Origin: Fragilaria crotonensis
Lineage: Eukaryota; Bacillariophyta; Fragilariophyceae; Fragilariales; Fragilariaceae
DNA length: 14,867 nucleotides
NCBI GenBank assembly: GCA_022925895.1
Contig: JAKSYS010000868.1
Span: forward strand, 1-14,867
Direction: 5' to 3'
Position 1 is the first letter of the stretch, and each line of letters begins with the position of its first letter. This document shows, piece by piece, positions 7,469 to 14,867 of this stretch. Below the pieces are notes generated by a model that had not been told where the DNA came from, did no database searches, and saw nothing but the letters and a program-made list of their open reading frames with translations. The translations under genes were made by a program, and so were the position numbers.

Positions 7469-8464
7469 ATGTCAATGTTGACTAATGCTTGTGCTGTTTG
7501 TGGAAAGAGTTTCAAGAGGCTTTAGTCCCACCTTGCTCATAATTTGGCATGTAAATTGTTCTGCATGTCATGTATCAATGCAGCAGCTACAGTGGCACCC
7601 ACCATCCCAAATGACAGCATTGTGTACACAATCAATGGGATGCAAGGCGCAAATTGTCGCACTTTCCCGAATTCGAGGACTTCGCTTCACGACGGGAGCG
7701 GTGCAGCTGTAAGAGGAGAGGCGGGAGATCCTCTGCATCAAGTCAAGGATTCGAACGCAGTTGAGGATGACAACTTTGTGATGTTTGAAGACAATGCTTT
7801 ATCCAATGATGGCCATGCTGGAAATCAGGATGCCTCCAAAGAAACTGAAGACAAGGAGGAAGGTCCTGATCTTGGTGTGTTGGATTTGTGTTTTGAACTG
7901 TTCAAGCTGTGAGCGAACCCAAGGAGAAGCTCCAAATTGAGCTGTTGGATCTGCTTAGAAAGATGCACTGCTGTCCTCTCAAAGCATTTACTGACATACT
8001 GAAGTGGGCTGATGCCAAATCAAATGCAAGTGGTCATGTGTTCCACAACGGTTTTCAACCAACTTGCAAGAAGGTCATTGCTAAGTTGTACCAAAGGTAT
8101 AACATGAACAGACTGATCCCCATGGAGATGTATATCTTCCATACATGCAGAGTTTTTTAATGCCTGCAAGGTGTTTGCGTCAATACTCTCATGTCCCACA
8201 CTTAAACAGGACACAAACTAATGTTTGACAGAAGCAGAGGATCTGTTTGTTGCACCACAGGCATCATCCGGCAATGTTAGTGACATGCACACAGCAGGTC
8301 GTTCTTGTTACAGAATGACGTATGATGCCCTGATAAAGAAGTCTGGTGTTGACATGCTTCTACCTTGGTGCGTCATGGCAATGGACAAGACCCACATTGA
8401 TATGACCGGATGGCTCCAGATGCATCAGAAAGCACTATATGGTGAGGCAACAATTAAATGTTGA
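7469..8464 (+). pseudogene. Zinc-finger/DKTH transposase-like gene, 5' part, decayed
   Basis: From ATG 7469 the frame reads a C2H2/C2HC-type finger: CAVCGKSFKRL, then an in-frame TAG at 7523-7525, then SHLAHNLAC. The stop sits where CAG (Gln) would fit. An acidic linker follows (SNAVEDDNFVMFEDN). The frame shifts near 7909 to PKEKLQIELLDLLRKMH and FTDILKWADAKSNASGHVFH, and shifts again at the T6 run 8153-8158. An in-frame TAA near 8219 comes next, followed by the conserved-looking WCVMAMDKTHIDMTGWLQM. I recall the same order (N-terminal finger, W-A helix, (I/M)DKTH(T/I)D) in multi-copy diatom proteins. The DKT resembles the first catalytic-Asp block of Plavaka-type (CACTA-like) DDE transposases, but this is inference. 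Similarity stops after LQM, so the C-terminal two-thirds is missing. A GGTGAG at about 8441 could be a donor site, but no acceptor was identified. Confidence 0.55.
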
Positions 8465-8800
8465 GAAGACACACAATACTGTTCATTAGTTCTTGGAAGT
8501 CACATGTAAATGGTTACATTCCCCATATATCTTATGTTGTCACCGTTAAACGTATGTATTGAACATATTAATCACAATTATTGTTGATTGTCACTTAATA
8601 CATTGTGTGTTTCTCGCCATTAGTTGTATCGCATCGGACATTATATTGCATGTATGTAAATTCAAAGTTGGATTGAATGTTATGAAGTCGCCATTGGTTT
8701 TTTTCTCCTAAGCAATGTATTGTTGGGGTTCCAATGTTTGTAGGGACTAGTAACTCATCAATGGCGGTGTCGAAATATACTAATTTAGTAAAAATGTTCA
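8465..8800. other. AT-rich spacer, no gene seen
   Basis: No convincing coding frame or repeat is visible. The expected 3' continuation of the zinc-finger/DKTH gene is not present here in any frame I could read. Confidence 0.4.
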
Positions 8801-9790
8801 CTACTCATCATTCAAATCCCACGCCGCTCGAATATAGCGTGGTTGCAACATGCTGGCTGACCCTTCAACGGCAGTCGGTTCATCACTTATTCTCCCTCCT
8901 ACCTTCTTCCTGTTTCCCTCTTTAATGCAATAGTTTAGGACTCCTTTCCACTGCAGCAGCCTGCGGGCAAGCCCTGTCCTCAACAACCAAGTCGTACAGC
9001 TCATTAAAGCGCCTCATGCCGGCATGACTCCATCCGCCATATTTGCAGGTCCCACTATTCTGAACGGTATACTTTCCCCGAATTACTTTCTCCGCTTTGC
9101 TCCGATTGTCCTGCCTGTGCACTACCCTGTTTCGTCCACTTATCTTGGTAATTCCGTACATTAGTAGAGCAAATGCCTGTCGCTTACTGTGACCAGCTTG
9201 TCACTGCTACCCGTCATCGTTGCCTGTGAGATCAGTTGATATTGCTTTTGAACATTCCACACTCGTTTTCCAACCACACAGGACAAGAATTCGCCAAAGA
9301 ACCAAAACGCAGCCTCCTTTTCACGTTCGGTTTTTGCCCGCCTGAGCGTACACAACTCCTCGATGGTGAACAATTCCTTGCCCTTCTCTTGGAATTTGGG
9401 CATCGTTTCCTCCACCACAATCTTCTTTCCCGGCGTCTCGCATGTACTCCTCTTTGCATTCAACGACTCATTGAAGACACTTTCGTAAACCACCCGATAC
9501 ATCAAGCGCTTGTCCTGTGGGACCTTTTCATGCCTCATCACCCAATCCATCGCCTCTCGTAACATGTCATCATTGCTTATAAATTTAATTTTTGAAACAC
9601 CTTTGATGTAACGAATGCCTTAACCCGTTGTGTCGCATACTCTTGCTGATTCCTCCTCAATTCACTTTTGGACATGCCACGAATTGGTACGTCAAGGTTC
9701 ACAACAGCGGACTCACCATTTTCTTTCCTCCGGAACTCTTGCGTTGCATGCTTAGTGTACTAGTCGAACTTGCGCGATTGTTCCTGTCCT

Positions 9791-9994
9791 CATCCTCCAC
9801 ATCCTCGTCATAAAGTCTCCTCTGTATCTTTGAGCGTCGCGGAGGAGTCTCTTCGTGGCTTGTTGCACTCGCATAGTCATCTTCTCTGTCCTCATCCTCC
9901 ACATCCTCGTCATCAAGTCTCTCTGTATCTTTGAGCGTTGCGGAGGAGTCTCTTCGTGGCTTGTTGCACTCGCATAGTCATCTTCTTCATCGGC
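9791..9994 (-). repeat. 102-bp (34-codon) tandem repeat within gene A
   Basis: Two nearly identical copies (9791-9892 and 9893-9994) begin CATCCTCCACATCCTCGTCAT. The period, 102, is exactly 34 codons. The main difference is one base: CTCCTCTG in the left copy against CTCTCTG in the right copy. This throws the right copy out of frame with the left one on the coding (minus) strand. Confidence 0.9.
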
Positions 9995-10021
9995 GTCACC
10001 TGCTTCTTTCTTATCTGCGCA

Positions 10022-10045
10022 ATCATCATCATCATCATCATCATC
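10022..10045 (+). repeat. (ATC)8 microsatellite in gene A
   Basis: Eight uninterrupted ATC units read as eight aspartates on the minus strand. A related, interrupted GATGATGACGATGATGATGATT tract at about 10146-10167 encodes the serine run in the overlapping frame choice. Confidence 0.9.
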
Positions 10046-10797
10046 CTCAAAACCTCTACTACGGCTGCAATTGTAGGGTTCGGAACGAGCGGCCTGCAAA
10101 AGATTTCCATCATCGTCATCGCTCGGGTCAGATTCATTTTCGTAAGATGATGACGATGATGATGATTTGTGTAACTTGGCGCTCTCACTGGTTTTCTGGC
10201 TTTTCCTGTCATCTTCTTCCTTTTCACGGCTCCTTCCCATGACGACACGAGTGTTAACTTCCTTGGTTGTTCAAGAACATTGTCCACATCGTTCGATGAG
10301 ACTTTAGTTTTCTGCCTTCGTTGATCACGATTATTGTCCACCTCCTCCACTTCATCATTGCTGTCGACGTCGTCGCTGGCAACGTCAATTTTTGGGGCAG
10401 GTTTGGTCGCAATTCTTTTCCCAGTCGACTTTCTTCTCGCTACACTAGTACTTTTCCTTACCTTTCCCGTCTTCTGTCCGACGTTGTTCCGTCGTGGAGA
10501 CTTTCTCACTTGTCCTGTTGACCTTGTTCGTGGTGAGCCTGTCATGGTTTGTCCAACAACTCAAGTGAAGCCAATGAAAACAACTAGAGAAGCAGAAGAG
10601 CGATGAGTTGTGTTTGTTCCTTTTCTGTTTTGCGATTCTATGGTATCAATAATGGTGTTTGCTGCACAAATTATTGTGGCAAAGTCCCATTCAAACAGTG
10701 AATGCGAACCCCCTCAAATGTGCATACGTATGTATTGTATACTCAAAAGTGTAGTTGAATGCTTTAAAAATGCATGTGCATCGTTTGAATAAACGAG

Positions 10798-10821
10798 ATA
10801 TTGCTCGTGTAACAGCAATAT
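10798..10821. other. Short inverted repeat (8-bp stem, 8-base loop)
   Basis: ATATTGCT and AGCAATAT are exact complements flanking CGTGTAAC, about 250 bases upstream of gene A's ATG. An overlapping smaller foldback ACGAG/CTCGT exists. The role is unknown. Confidence 0.5.
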
Positions 10822-10953
10822 GGCTTCTCTGTAAGAATATACGGTTCAGTTTAAGCGTATAGGGCATGGTCAGTCGTTTTCAATATTTGGGTGTTCCCTC
10901 ACGATGCAAGGCAGGACTTCGCTCTGGTACTGTATCTACGCGTGTGCGTGCGT

Positions 10954-10973
10954 TGAAGTGCACGTGCACTTCA
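10954..10973. promoter_or_regulatory. Perfect 20-bp palindrome around CACGTG
   Basis: TGAAGTGCACGTGCACTTCA is identical to its reverse complement. It centres on a CACGTG core of the kind bound by bHLH/bZIP factors, and it lies in the intergenic region between divergent genes A and B. A regulatory or transposase/recombinase-binding role is inferred only from symmetry and position. Confidence 0.5.
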
Positions 10974-11040
10974 GCACTCCGAATCAACGTCCTCATATTA
11001 CGCATAGAGTAACAGAGACTATGATTTTAATACTAATGAA

Positions 11041-11387
11041 CTTGTACATTTGACATGTGTGTTGATATATATATACAAATTAACAATTTAAAAGTGCATA
11101 TATATATAAATGCACTCTACCAGTGCATGTGCGTTGGACATGTGTTTCTCCTTAAATGTAATCACTGTGCTCATGTGTGTGTTTATACTATTCGTATCCT
11201 TGTTCTTATATAAAAGCACTATACCAGTACTTGTGTGCAATGGACATGTGTGTAACTCGCTAAGTATTATGATGGTGCTCAAATGTTTATAATATACTAT
11301 TCAAATGCGAATATTTATATAAACTAACCGTATCAGTACTTATGTGCGCTGGACAGGTGTGGTCCTCGCTAAGTATCATGAATAAAA
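11041..11387 (+). repeat. ~105-bp tandem repeat between genes A and B
   Basis: Units begin with TATATAAA (or a variant) at 11103, 11207 and 11316 (periods 104 and 109). They contain a CAGT(G/A)C(A/T)TGTG segment, TGGACATGTGTG and CTCGCTAAGTAT. A partial unit (CTTGTACATTTGACATGTGTG) precedes them from 11041. The first unit is preceded by AGTGCAT at 11093-11099, which pairs with ATGCACT at 11110-11116. The TATATAA words could serve as core promoter elements for the divergent genes, but this is speculative. Confidence 0.8.
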
Positions 11388-11696
11388 ATTTCTGCGGTAT
11401 GTTTTGTACAGTGCTTTGTTGTAAGCAGCTTGAAGACATTTAGAAATAGATTTTCAATCGTTTCTGCATTGAAGTCCCAGGTTAATCCTGGGATAGCTTT
11501 CCACTGTAAAATGCATAGTAAAGTCAGTTCGCATTTTCCCTTTTCGGATACACATGTATTTCGCATCTGCAATGCGGTATGTTTTCTACGCCATTTGTTC
11601 GTAGAATAAATTCACTCAATTCGACGACAACAACACACCGTTTGTTATTGCTTTTTCTTGGCAATGGCAAGTTATTGTTGTTGATTGTCGCTCTGG
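11388..11696. other. Intergenic stretch upstream of gene B
   Basis: I see no gene here. A short direct repeat GCGGTATGTTTT(G/C)TAC occurs at about 11393 and 11572. Confidence 0.4.
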
Positions 11697-11931
11697 TATC
11701 GCTGTTGTTGTCGACTGTCGCGGCGTGAACGTTCTCTTTTGTTCTTTCGTAGTTGACGTCGTTCCCTGCCATCCAGTGGGTTGAACGACGCCTGCGAAGA
11801 GCAACGAGAACAGGATCGCTGGTTTTGTCTACTGTCGCGGCGTGAACGTTCTCTTGTCGTTCTTTGTAGTTGACGTCGTGCCCTGCCATCCAGTGGGTTG
11901 AACGATGCCTACGAAGGAGCAAGACGAGAAC
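11697..11931 (+). repeat. 117-bp tandem duplication spanning the gene B start
   Basis: Two copies (about 11697-11813 and 11814-11931) share CTGTCGCGGCGTGAACGTTC at 11715 and 11832, and CCCTGCCATCCAGTGGGTTG just before the start. The period is 117 (39 codons). Copy 2 carries gene B's ATG at 11905. The base-for-base equivalent in copy 1, at 11788, is ACG. Because the period is a multiple of three, the minus strand also stays open across both copies, producing a spurious long ORF. Confidence 0.88.
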
Positions 11932-14342
11932 TTTATGTCGTCCAGTCGACGTAATAAGCGCAGTATAGCTAATAAGAAGCGAACGTCGTCTTGTGCGACA
12001 GGCTTGCGAAACCTTGGGCGTCAGCGAAGGAGAAGCGATCATCGTCTTGTGCGACTGACGGCAAAAATGGCGTTTGTCACAATGGCCAGGATGACATCCA
12101 CGCTGATGGGAATAATGGAAAGGAGGATGATGACTTGGTATTTGAGGTTGATAGCGATAGCGATCAGGATGATGACTTGTTGTTTGACGTTGATGGCGAT
12201 AGCGATAATGAAGGCGATGTTGGTGGCTATGACGGTCCATGCTTGCCGAATCGACCGGAGCGCAAATTCCTGCCGTCGCAGAGACAAGCTATGCTATTGC
12301 TGTCGATGGCGGTGCCTCCTGAGGATAGAGCTCACTTCAAGGAGCGCTATCATGCCTTCGCGACTGGGAAGGAGACATCTCCGTGTCCCCTGGCTGGAAC
12401 GACGCGAAAGGTATGCAACACTAACGTCGCTTGGATAGCCGCTGCATACGGATGCGACTTCGTACACCAACTACAATGCGCGCGGCTGACATGTTCCCAT
12501 TCTCTGGGATGGAGTCATGCTTCCTCAGCGAGATCTACGTCATGGATGTCATCCTCAATAGATCGCCTTGATGAAAACCGAACCAAGTGCCGAGCTTCCA
12601 ACAAAGAAGGCTGCTTCATTGGTGGTGGGGGTGAAGATGATGTCCTGTTGGTCAGATCATACCATGAAGACGATCTTGATGATAAGAATGATTTCAAGTT
12701 TCGCACCATGATACTCTTCTTGCCTCAATGTGGCGTTTTCTACTGTGCCAGAGAGCGTCGCAAGGAGGATGTCGGTGTGGCTAAAACACATGTGGCCCTG
12801 GACATGAGCTGGCTTCGCCTTGAGAGGAGCACCGACAGTAATGGAAGGTGTCGTACACCTTCGGCAAGGAGGGTATGTCAAGCGATTTCATATGGAAGAA
12901 CCAAAACAATTTCGGTACCTGGAGTACCGTGGCTATTCATGTGGGCGATTTGACGAATTCGTTGACCGTGTTTCGGCATGGCGAATTTCCTTGAACCTCG
13001 AAGGATTTGCAGCAGAATCGGGTTGTCTACAGGGTGGAACAATGTCGGGACAGCGACGGCCCGAAGATGGCACCTGATGTCTTCGATGGTTCATGGCATC
13101 CCGACATCCCACGGGAATATCTGGCGGTAGAATACAACCAACGCCTTGCAGTTGCGAACAGTGCAAGGCGGGACGGGCGTCACTATGGAGGTGTCATCAC
13201 TATCGTCTGCCGGACACGTGCTGGATCATCGATCCGGCATCTGAACACTTTGTCGACATCATGGTGGACCTACCTTGCCTTGGTCAGCAGAGGAATCGGC
13301 AGTCGGTCATCATGGTGAGGAATGTCAACTTCCTGACTGACGATGGGGGTGAGGATCTTTTGGATGCGATGGCTTGTATTACAAAGCATAATAAGGCCTT
13401 GAGACTTGCAAAGAAGAAGGGTGCAGCGAGGTCCAATGCTGGTGATTACGGCACCATGCATGCGATTGGAACTCATGTGCACTTGGATGGTGTCACCACA
13501 AGCGCATACAAGGCAAATGAGGCTGTGGGTGAGGCTCTCCTTAGGAAATGGTCGTCTCCTCGCAGTGATTGGGAGGTGTGCCTTTCCTCAGGTATATGCT
13601 GTGATCCGCGACACTGGGGGAATTGGTCTCCATCCTGTGGTGCCGATGGATGGTGAGGGTGGACGGCGAGTTGGATACACTGTCGACACGAGTGTCGACC
13701 TGGGAAACGCTTCTCATTATGACTTCAACGATGCCTCTCAAGGTTACAGTCAGTTTTGGAGATATTCCTGGAAAGGAACGAACTGGTATCTTGTGATGCC
13801 CAACATCCATGGACGTCGTCCTGGTCCCAACTCGACCTGGGTCCCCTTTGCTGGCCTTGCTATCAAGATCACGAACGGGTTGCCGTAGCTGGGATGGTCG
13901 AGATATCCGACACTGTACGTCGGTGTCGGAACCGGATGGTCCCCTGTTGAAGGGGCCGCTGGTGATTGGGCTGGAAGTGTGCGACATACGGAGAATCATC
14001 TGTATGGGACGTTTACTGCGGCAAAGGAAAGAGTGGTTGACGCAGGGAGGAAGATGTCTGCTGCTATGGCTGTGGATCGTCCTGAACGCCCCAATCCTGC
14101 AGCTGCTGCCATTGCCAGTGGTGACTTGGAAGAGTCAAGCATGCCAGCGACAAGTGCCAAGAAGAGGAGGAGACGACAGAAAGTTAGGAAGAGATCGCGG
14201 CGGAGGCATTCTCATGTTGCATGAGGCTGCTGACGATAATGACGATGATGATGATGAGGATGATGGTGGTGCGGTACCGAAGTTTACTGAACCCTTGTTG
14301 CCTGTGGAAAGTCCCCATGCTACATACCGAATTCGAAGATGA
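11905..14342 (+). pseudogene. Gene B: large diatom repeat-family protein, frameshifted
   Basis: The gene starts at ATG 11905 with a basic Ser/Arg/Lys region, then an acidic one (EDDDLVFEVDSDSDQDDD). A globular part follows: PNRPERKFLPSQRQAML, MFPFSGMESCFLSEIYVMDV (near 12490), DVGVAKTHVALDMSWL, EYRGYSCGRFDEFVDRV, NRVVYRVEQCRDSDGPK, DVFDGSWHPDIPREYLAVEY and NQRLAVANSARR. Then come GGVITIVCRTRAGSSIRHLN, LSTSWWTYL, NFLTDDGGEDLLDA, GDYGTMHAIGTHVHLDGV, FPQVYAVIRDTGGIGLHPV, TVDTSVDLGNASHYDFNDAS, SWDGRDIRHCTSVSEPDG and NHLYGTFTAAKERVVDAGRK. It closes with a basic KKRRRRQK and an acidic DNDDDDDEDDGG tail. At least nine frame changes occur (near 12035, 12475, 12565, 12835, 13005, 13305, 13555, 13885, 13960 and 14170), yet I find no nonsense codon along the restored path. 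I recall, unverified, many such proteins in diatom genomes. I know of no biochemical function. Confidence 0.6.
11974..12056 (+). repeat. 56-bp imperfect internal duplication in gene B
   Basis: AAGAAGCGAACGTCGTCTTG at 11974 recurs as GAGAAGCGATCATCGTCTTG at 12030, and the match extends to 23 of 27 bases. Both encode a K-R-x-S-S-C-A-T peptide, but in different frames, because the offset of 56 is not divisible by three. This duplication may itself have caused the first frame change of gene B. Confidence 0.6.
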
Positions 14343-14375
14343 TCGGTGAAAACACTTTAATAGCAAAGATGACAT
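14343..14375. other. 33-bp convergent gap between genes B and C
   Basis: This is the short interval between B's TGA (ending 14342) and C's TAG (complement at 14376-14378). No classical AATAAA signal lies in it, so the transcripts should overlap if both genes are expressed. Confidence 0.5.
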
Positions 14376-14867
14376 CTACCTTCGCTGTTTCTTCCGTGTT
14401 TCATGTGACCTGATGGCAACAATATCAACGGATTCGTCGTCGTCATCCGACTCATCATCACCTTCATCATCGTCGTTGTCATCCTGATCTTCATCATCAT
14501 CCTCGTCTTCATCATTATCCTCGTCTTCATCATGATCACCATCTCTTTCATACGAACCTTCACTTCGTAATCCTTCTCAAAAGTTGGTTTATGCCTGTCT
14601 TTGTGGCAGCTTGTGATCATGGTGTCCCACGCTGATGCCCACTCTTCTTTCCTTAGGAAGAGGAAGAGGAAAGACTCGTCTTGTTCACGAACAGTGGGGT
14701 CAACATCGCGAATTCCAATCGTTGGTCCCATGTTTCTGACGTCGATCAGATATAAAATCGGGTGTGTTGCTTATCAATGGTACCACATCTTATAACGCCC
14801 AATCATGGTGTTGCTGTCCATTCTGGTGTTTTCTCGTCGATGGCAAGGAATGAGTGCACCAGTGCAT
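14376..14867 (-). pseudogene. Gene C: LYLIDVRNMGPTIG-type protein, 3' part, runs off the window
   Basis: Read leftwards from the window edge, one frame gives LVHSFLAIDEKTPEWTATP. Another gives MIGRYKMWYH, two stop codons (TGA TAA near 14772-14777), then PILYLIDVRNMGPTIGIRDV and DPTVREQDESFLFLFLRKEE. WASAWDTMITSCHKDRHKP and TFEKDY follow. A frameshift near 14560 leads into a long acidic tail (DHDEDEDNDEDEDDDEDQDD and more) ending IVAIRSHETRKKQRR and TAG at 14376-14378. The part before the window edge is missing. The acidic tail is encoded by an interrupted CATCAT/CTCGTC repeat. The motif LYLIDVRNMGPTIG recalls, unverified, another multi-copy diatom family. The gene converges on gene B, leaving about 33 bases between the stop codons, too little for two separate 3' untranslated regions. 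The function is unknown. Confidence 0.55.

Larger units (their letters stand above)
8801..10545 (-). pseudogene. Gene A: KYGGWS-type diatom repeat-family protein, frameshifted
   Basis: The gene starts at ATG 10545 (context AAACCATG) and is read leftwards through several frames. It begins with a basic Ser/Arg/Lys region (RSTGQVRKSPRRN, KSTGKRIATKP) and an acidic SDDVDSNDEVEEVDNN. Then come a serine run, a run of eight Asp encoded by an ATC/GAT microsatellite, and two 34-residue tandem repeats (EDDYASATSHEETPP). A globular part follows with LDVPIRGMSKSELRRNQQEY, DMLREAMDWVMRHEKVP, YESVFNESLNAKRSTC and FWFFGEFLSCVVGKRVWN, and then ISQATMTGSSDKLVTVSD. It finishes with AFALLMY, RGKYTVQNSGTCKYGGWSHA, RRFNELYDLVVEDRACPQA and a C-terminus near LNYCIKEGNRKK. 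Frame changes fall near 10200, 9915, 9717, 9590, 9195, 9150, 9090 and 8935, without nonsense codons along the restored path. I recall, unverified, many diatom homologues. The function is unknown, and the charged N-terminus suggests nucleic-acid binding. The end coordinate is approximate. Confidence 0.6.

Noticed and set aside
9236-9562. Plus-strand ORF of 108 codons
   Set aside because: It is antisense to the best-conserved part of gene A (MLREAMDWVMRHEKVP to VVGKRVWN), so it is a shadow.
11524-12240. Long minus-strand ORF (238 codons) with a 39-residue repeat containing THWMAG and DVNY
   Set aside because: It is antisense to the start of gene B and stays open because the 117-bp duplication is a multiple of three. 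Gene B's frame has the stronger family-like motifs.
13756-13999. Short alternative ORFs on both strands within gene B
   Set aside because: They are shadows or pieces of the broken gene B frames around WDGRDIRHCTSVSEPDG.

Overview
The window looks like repeat-rich, accessory nuclear DNA of a eukaryotic alga, most likely a diatom (a stramenopile, possibly a centric species). No bacterial-style operons, rRNA or tRNA genes, or intact housekeeping genes are visible. The diatom call rests on protein motifs that I recall, unverified, from highly multi-copy hypothetical proteins of diatom genomes. These are a KYGGWS...G..RFNEL block, a YRGYSCGRFDEFVD...DGSWHPDIP...DLGNASHYD block, an LYLIDVRNMGPTIGIRDVD block, and a zinc-finger...DKTH transposase-like block.

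Left part (1-4.3 kb): mostly non-coding repeats. It holds one unidentified ORF (666-1175) that runs into a ~32-bp tandem array, a ~113-bp tandem array (about 2700-3105) and a 51-bp foldback array (about 3880-4225). Two diverged copies of a dispersed repeat sit at 33-82 and 3574-3623.

Middle (4.3-8.5 kb): a complete non-autonomous DNA transposon with 15-bp terminal inverted repeats and an imperfect 8-bp target duplication (4301-5451, hAT-like). It is followed by poorly coding DNA with a faint minus-strand coding trace (5587-6151). Next comes a decayed 5' part of a zinc-finger/DKTH transposase-like gene (7469-8464), which carries true nonsense codons.

Right part (8.8-14.87 kb): the most interesting block. 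Gene A (minus, 10545 to about 8801) and gene B (plus, 11905-14342) are divergent. Gene C (minus, running off the window edge) converges on B, with only ~33 bp between their stop codons. All three have strongly charged low-complexity segments and are broken into several frames. The 1.36-kb A/B intergenic region carries a perfect 20-bp palindrome, a ~105-bp tandem array with TATATAA boxes, and a 117-bp tandem duplication whose second copy supplies B's ATG. The arrangement suggests parts of one uncharacterised multi-gene diatom element. Family membership, mobility and function remain inference. In A and B the breaks are almost all indels with no nonsense codons, so long-read assembly error is a serious alternative to pseudogenisation.
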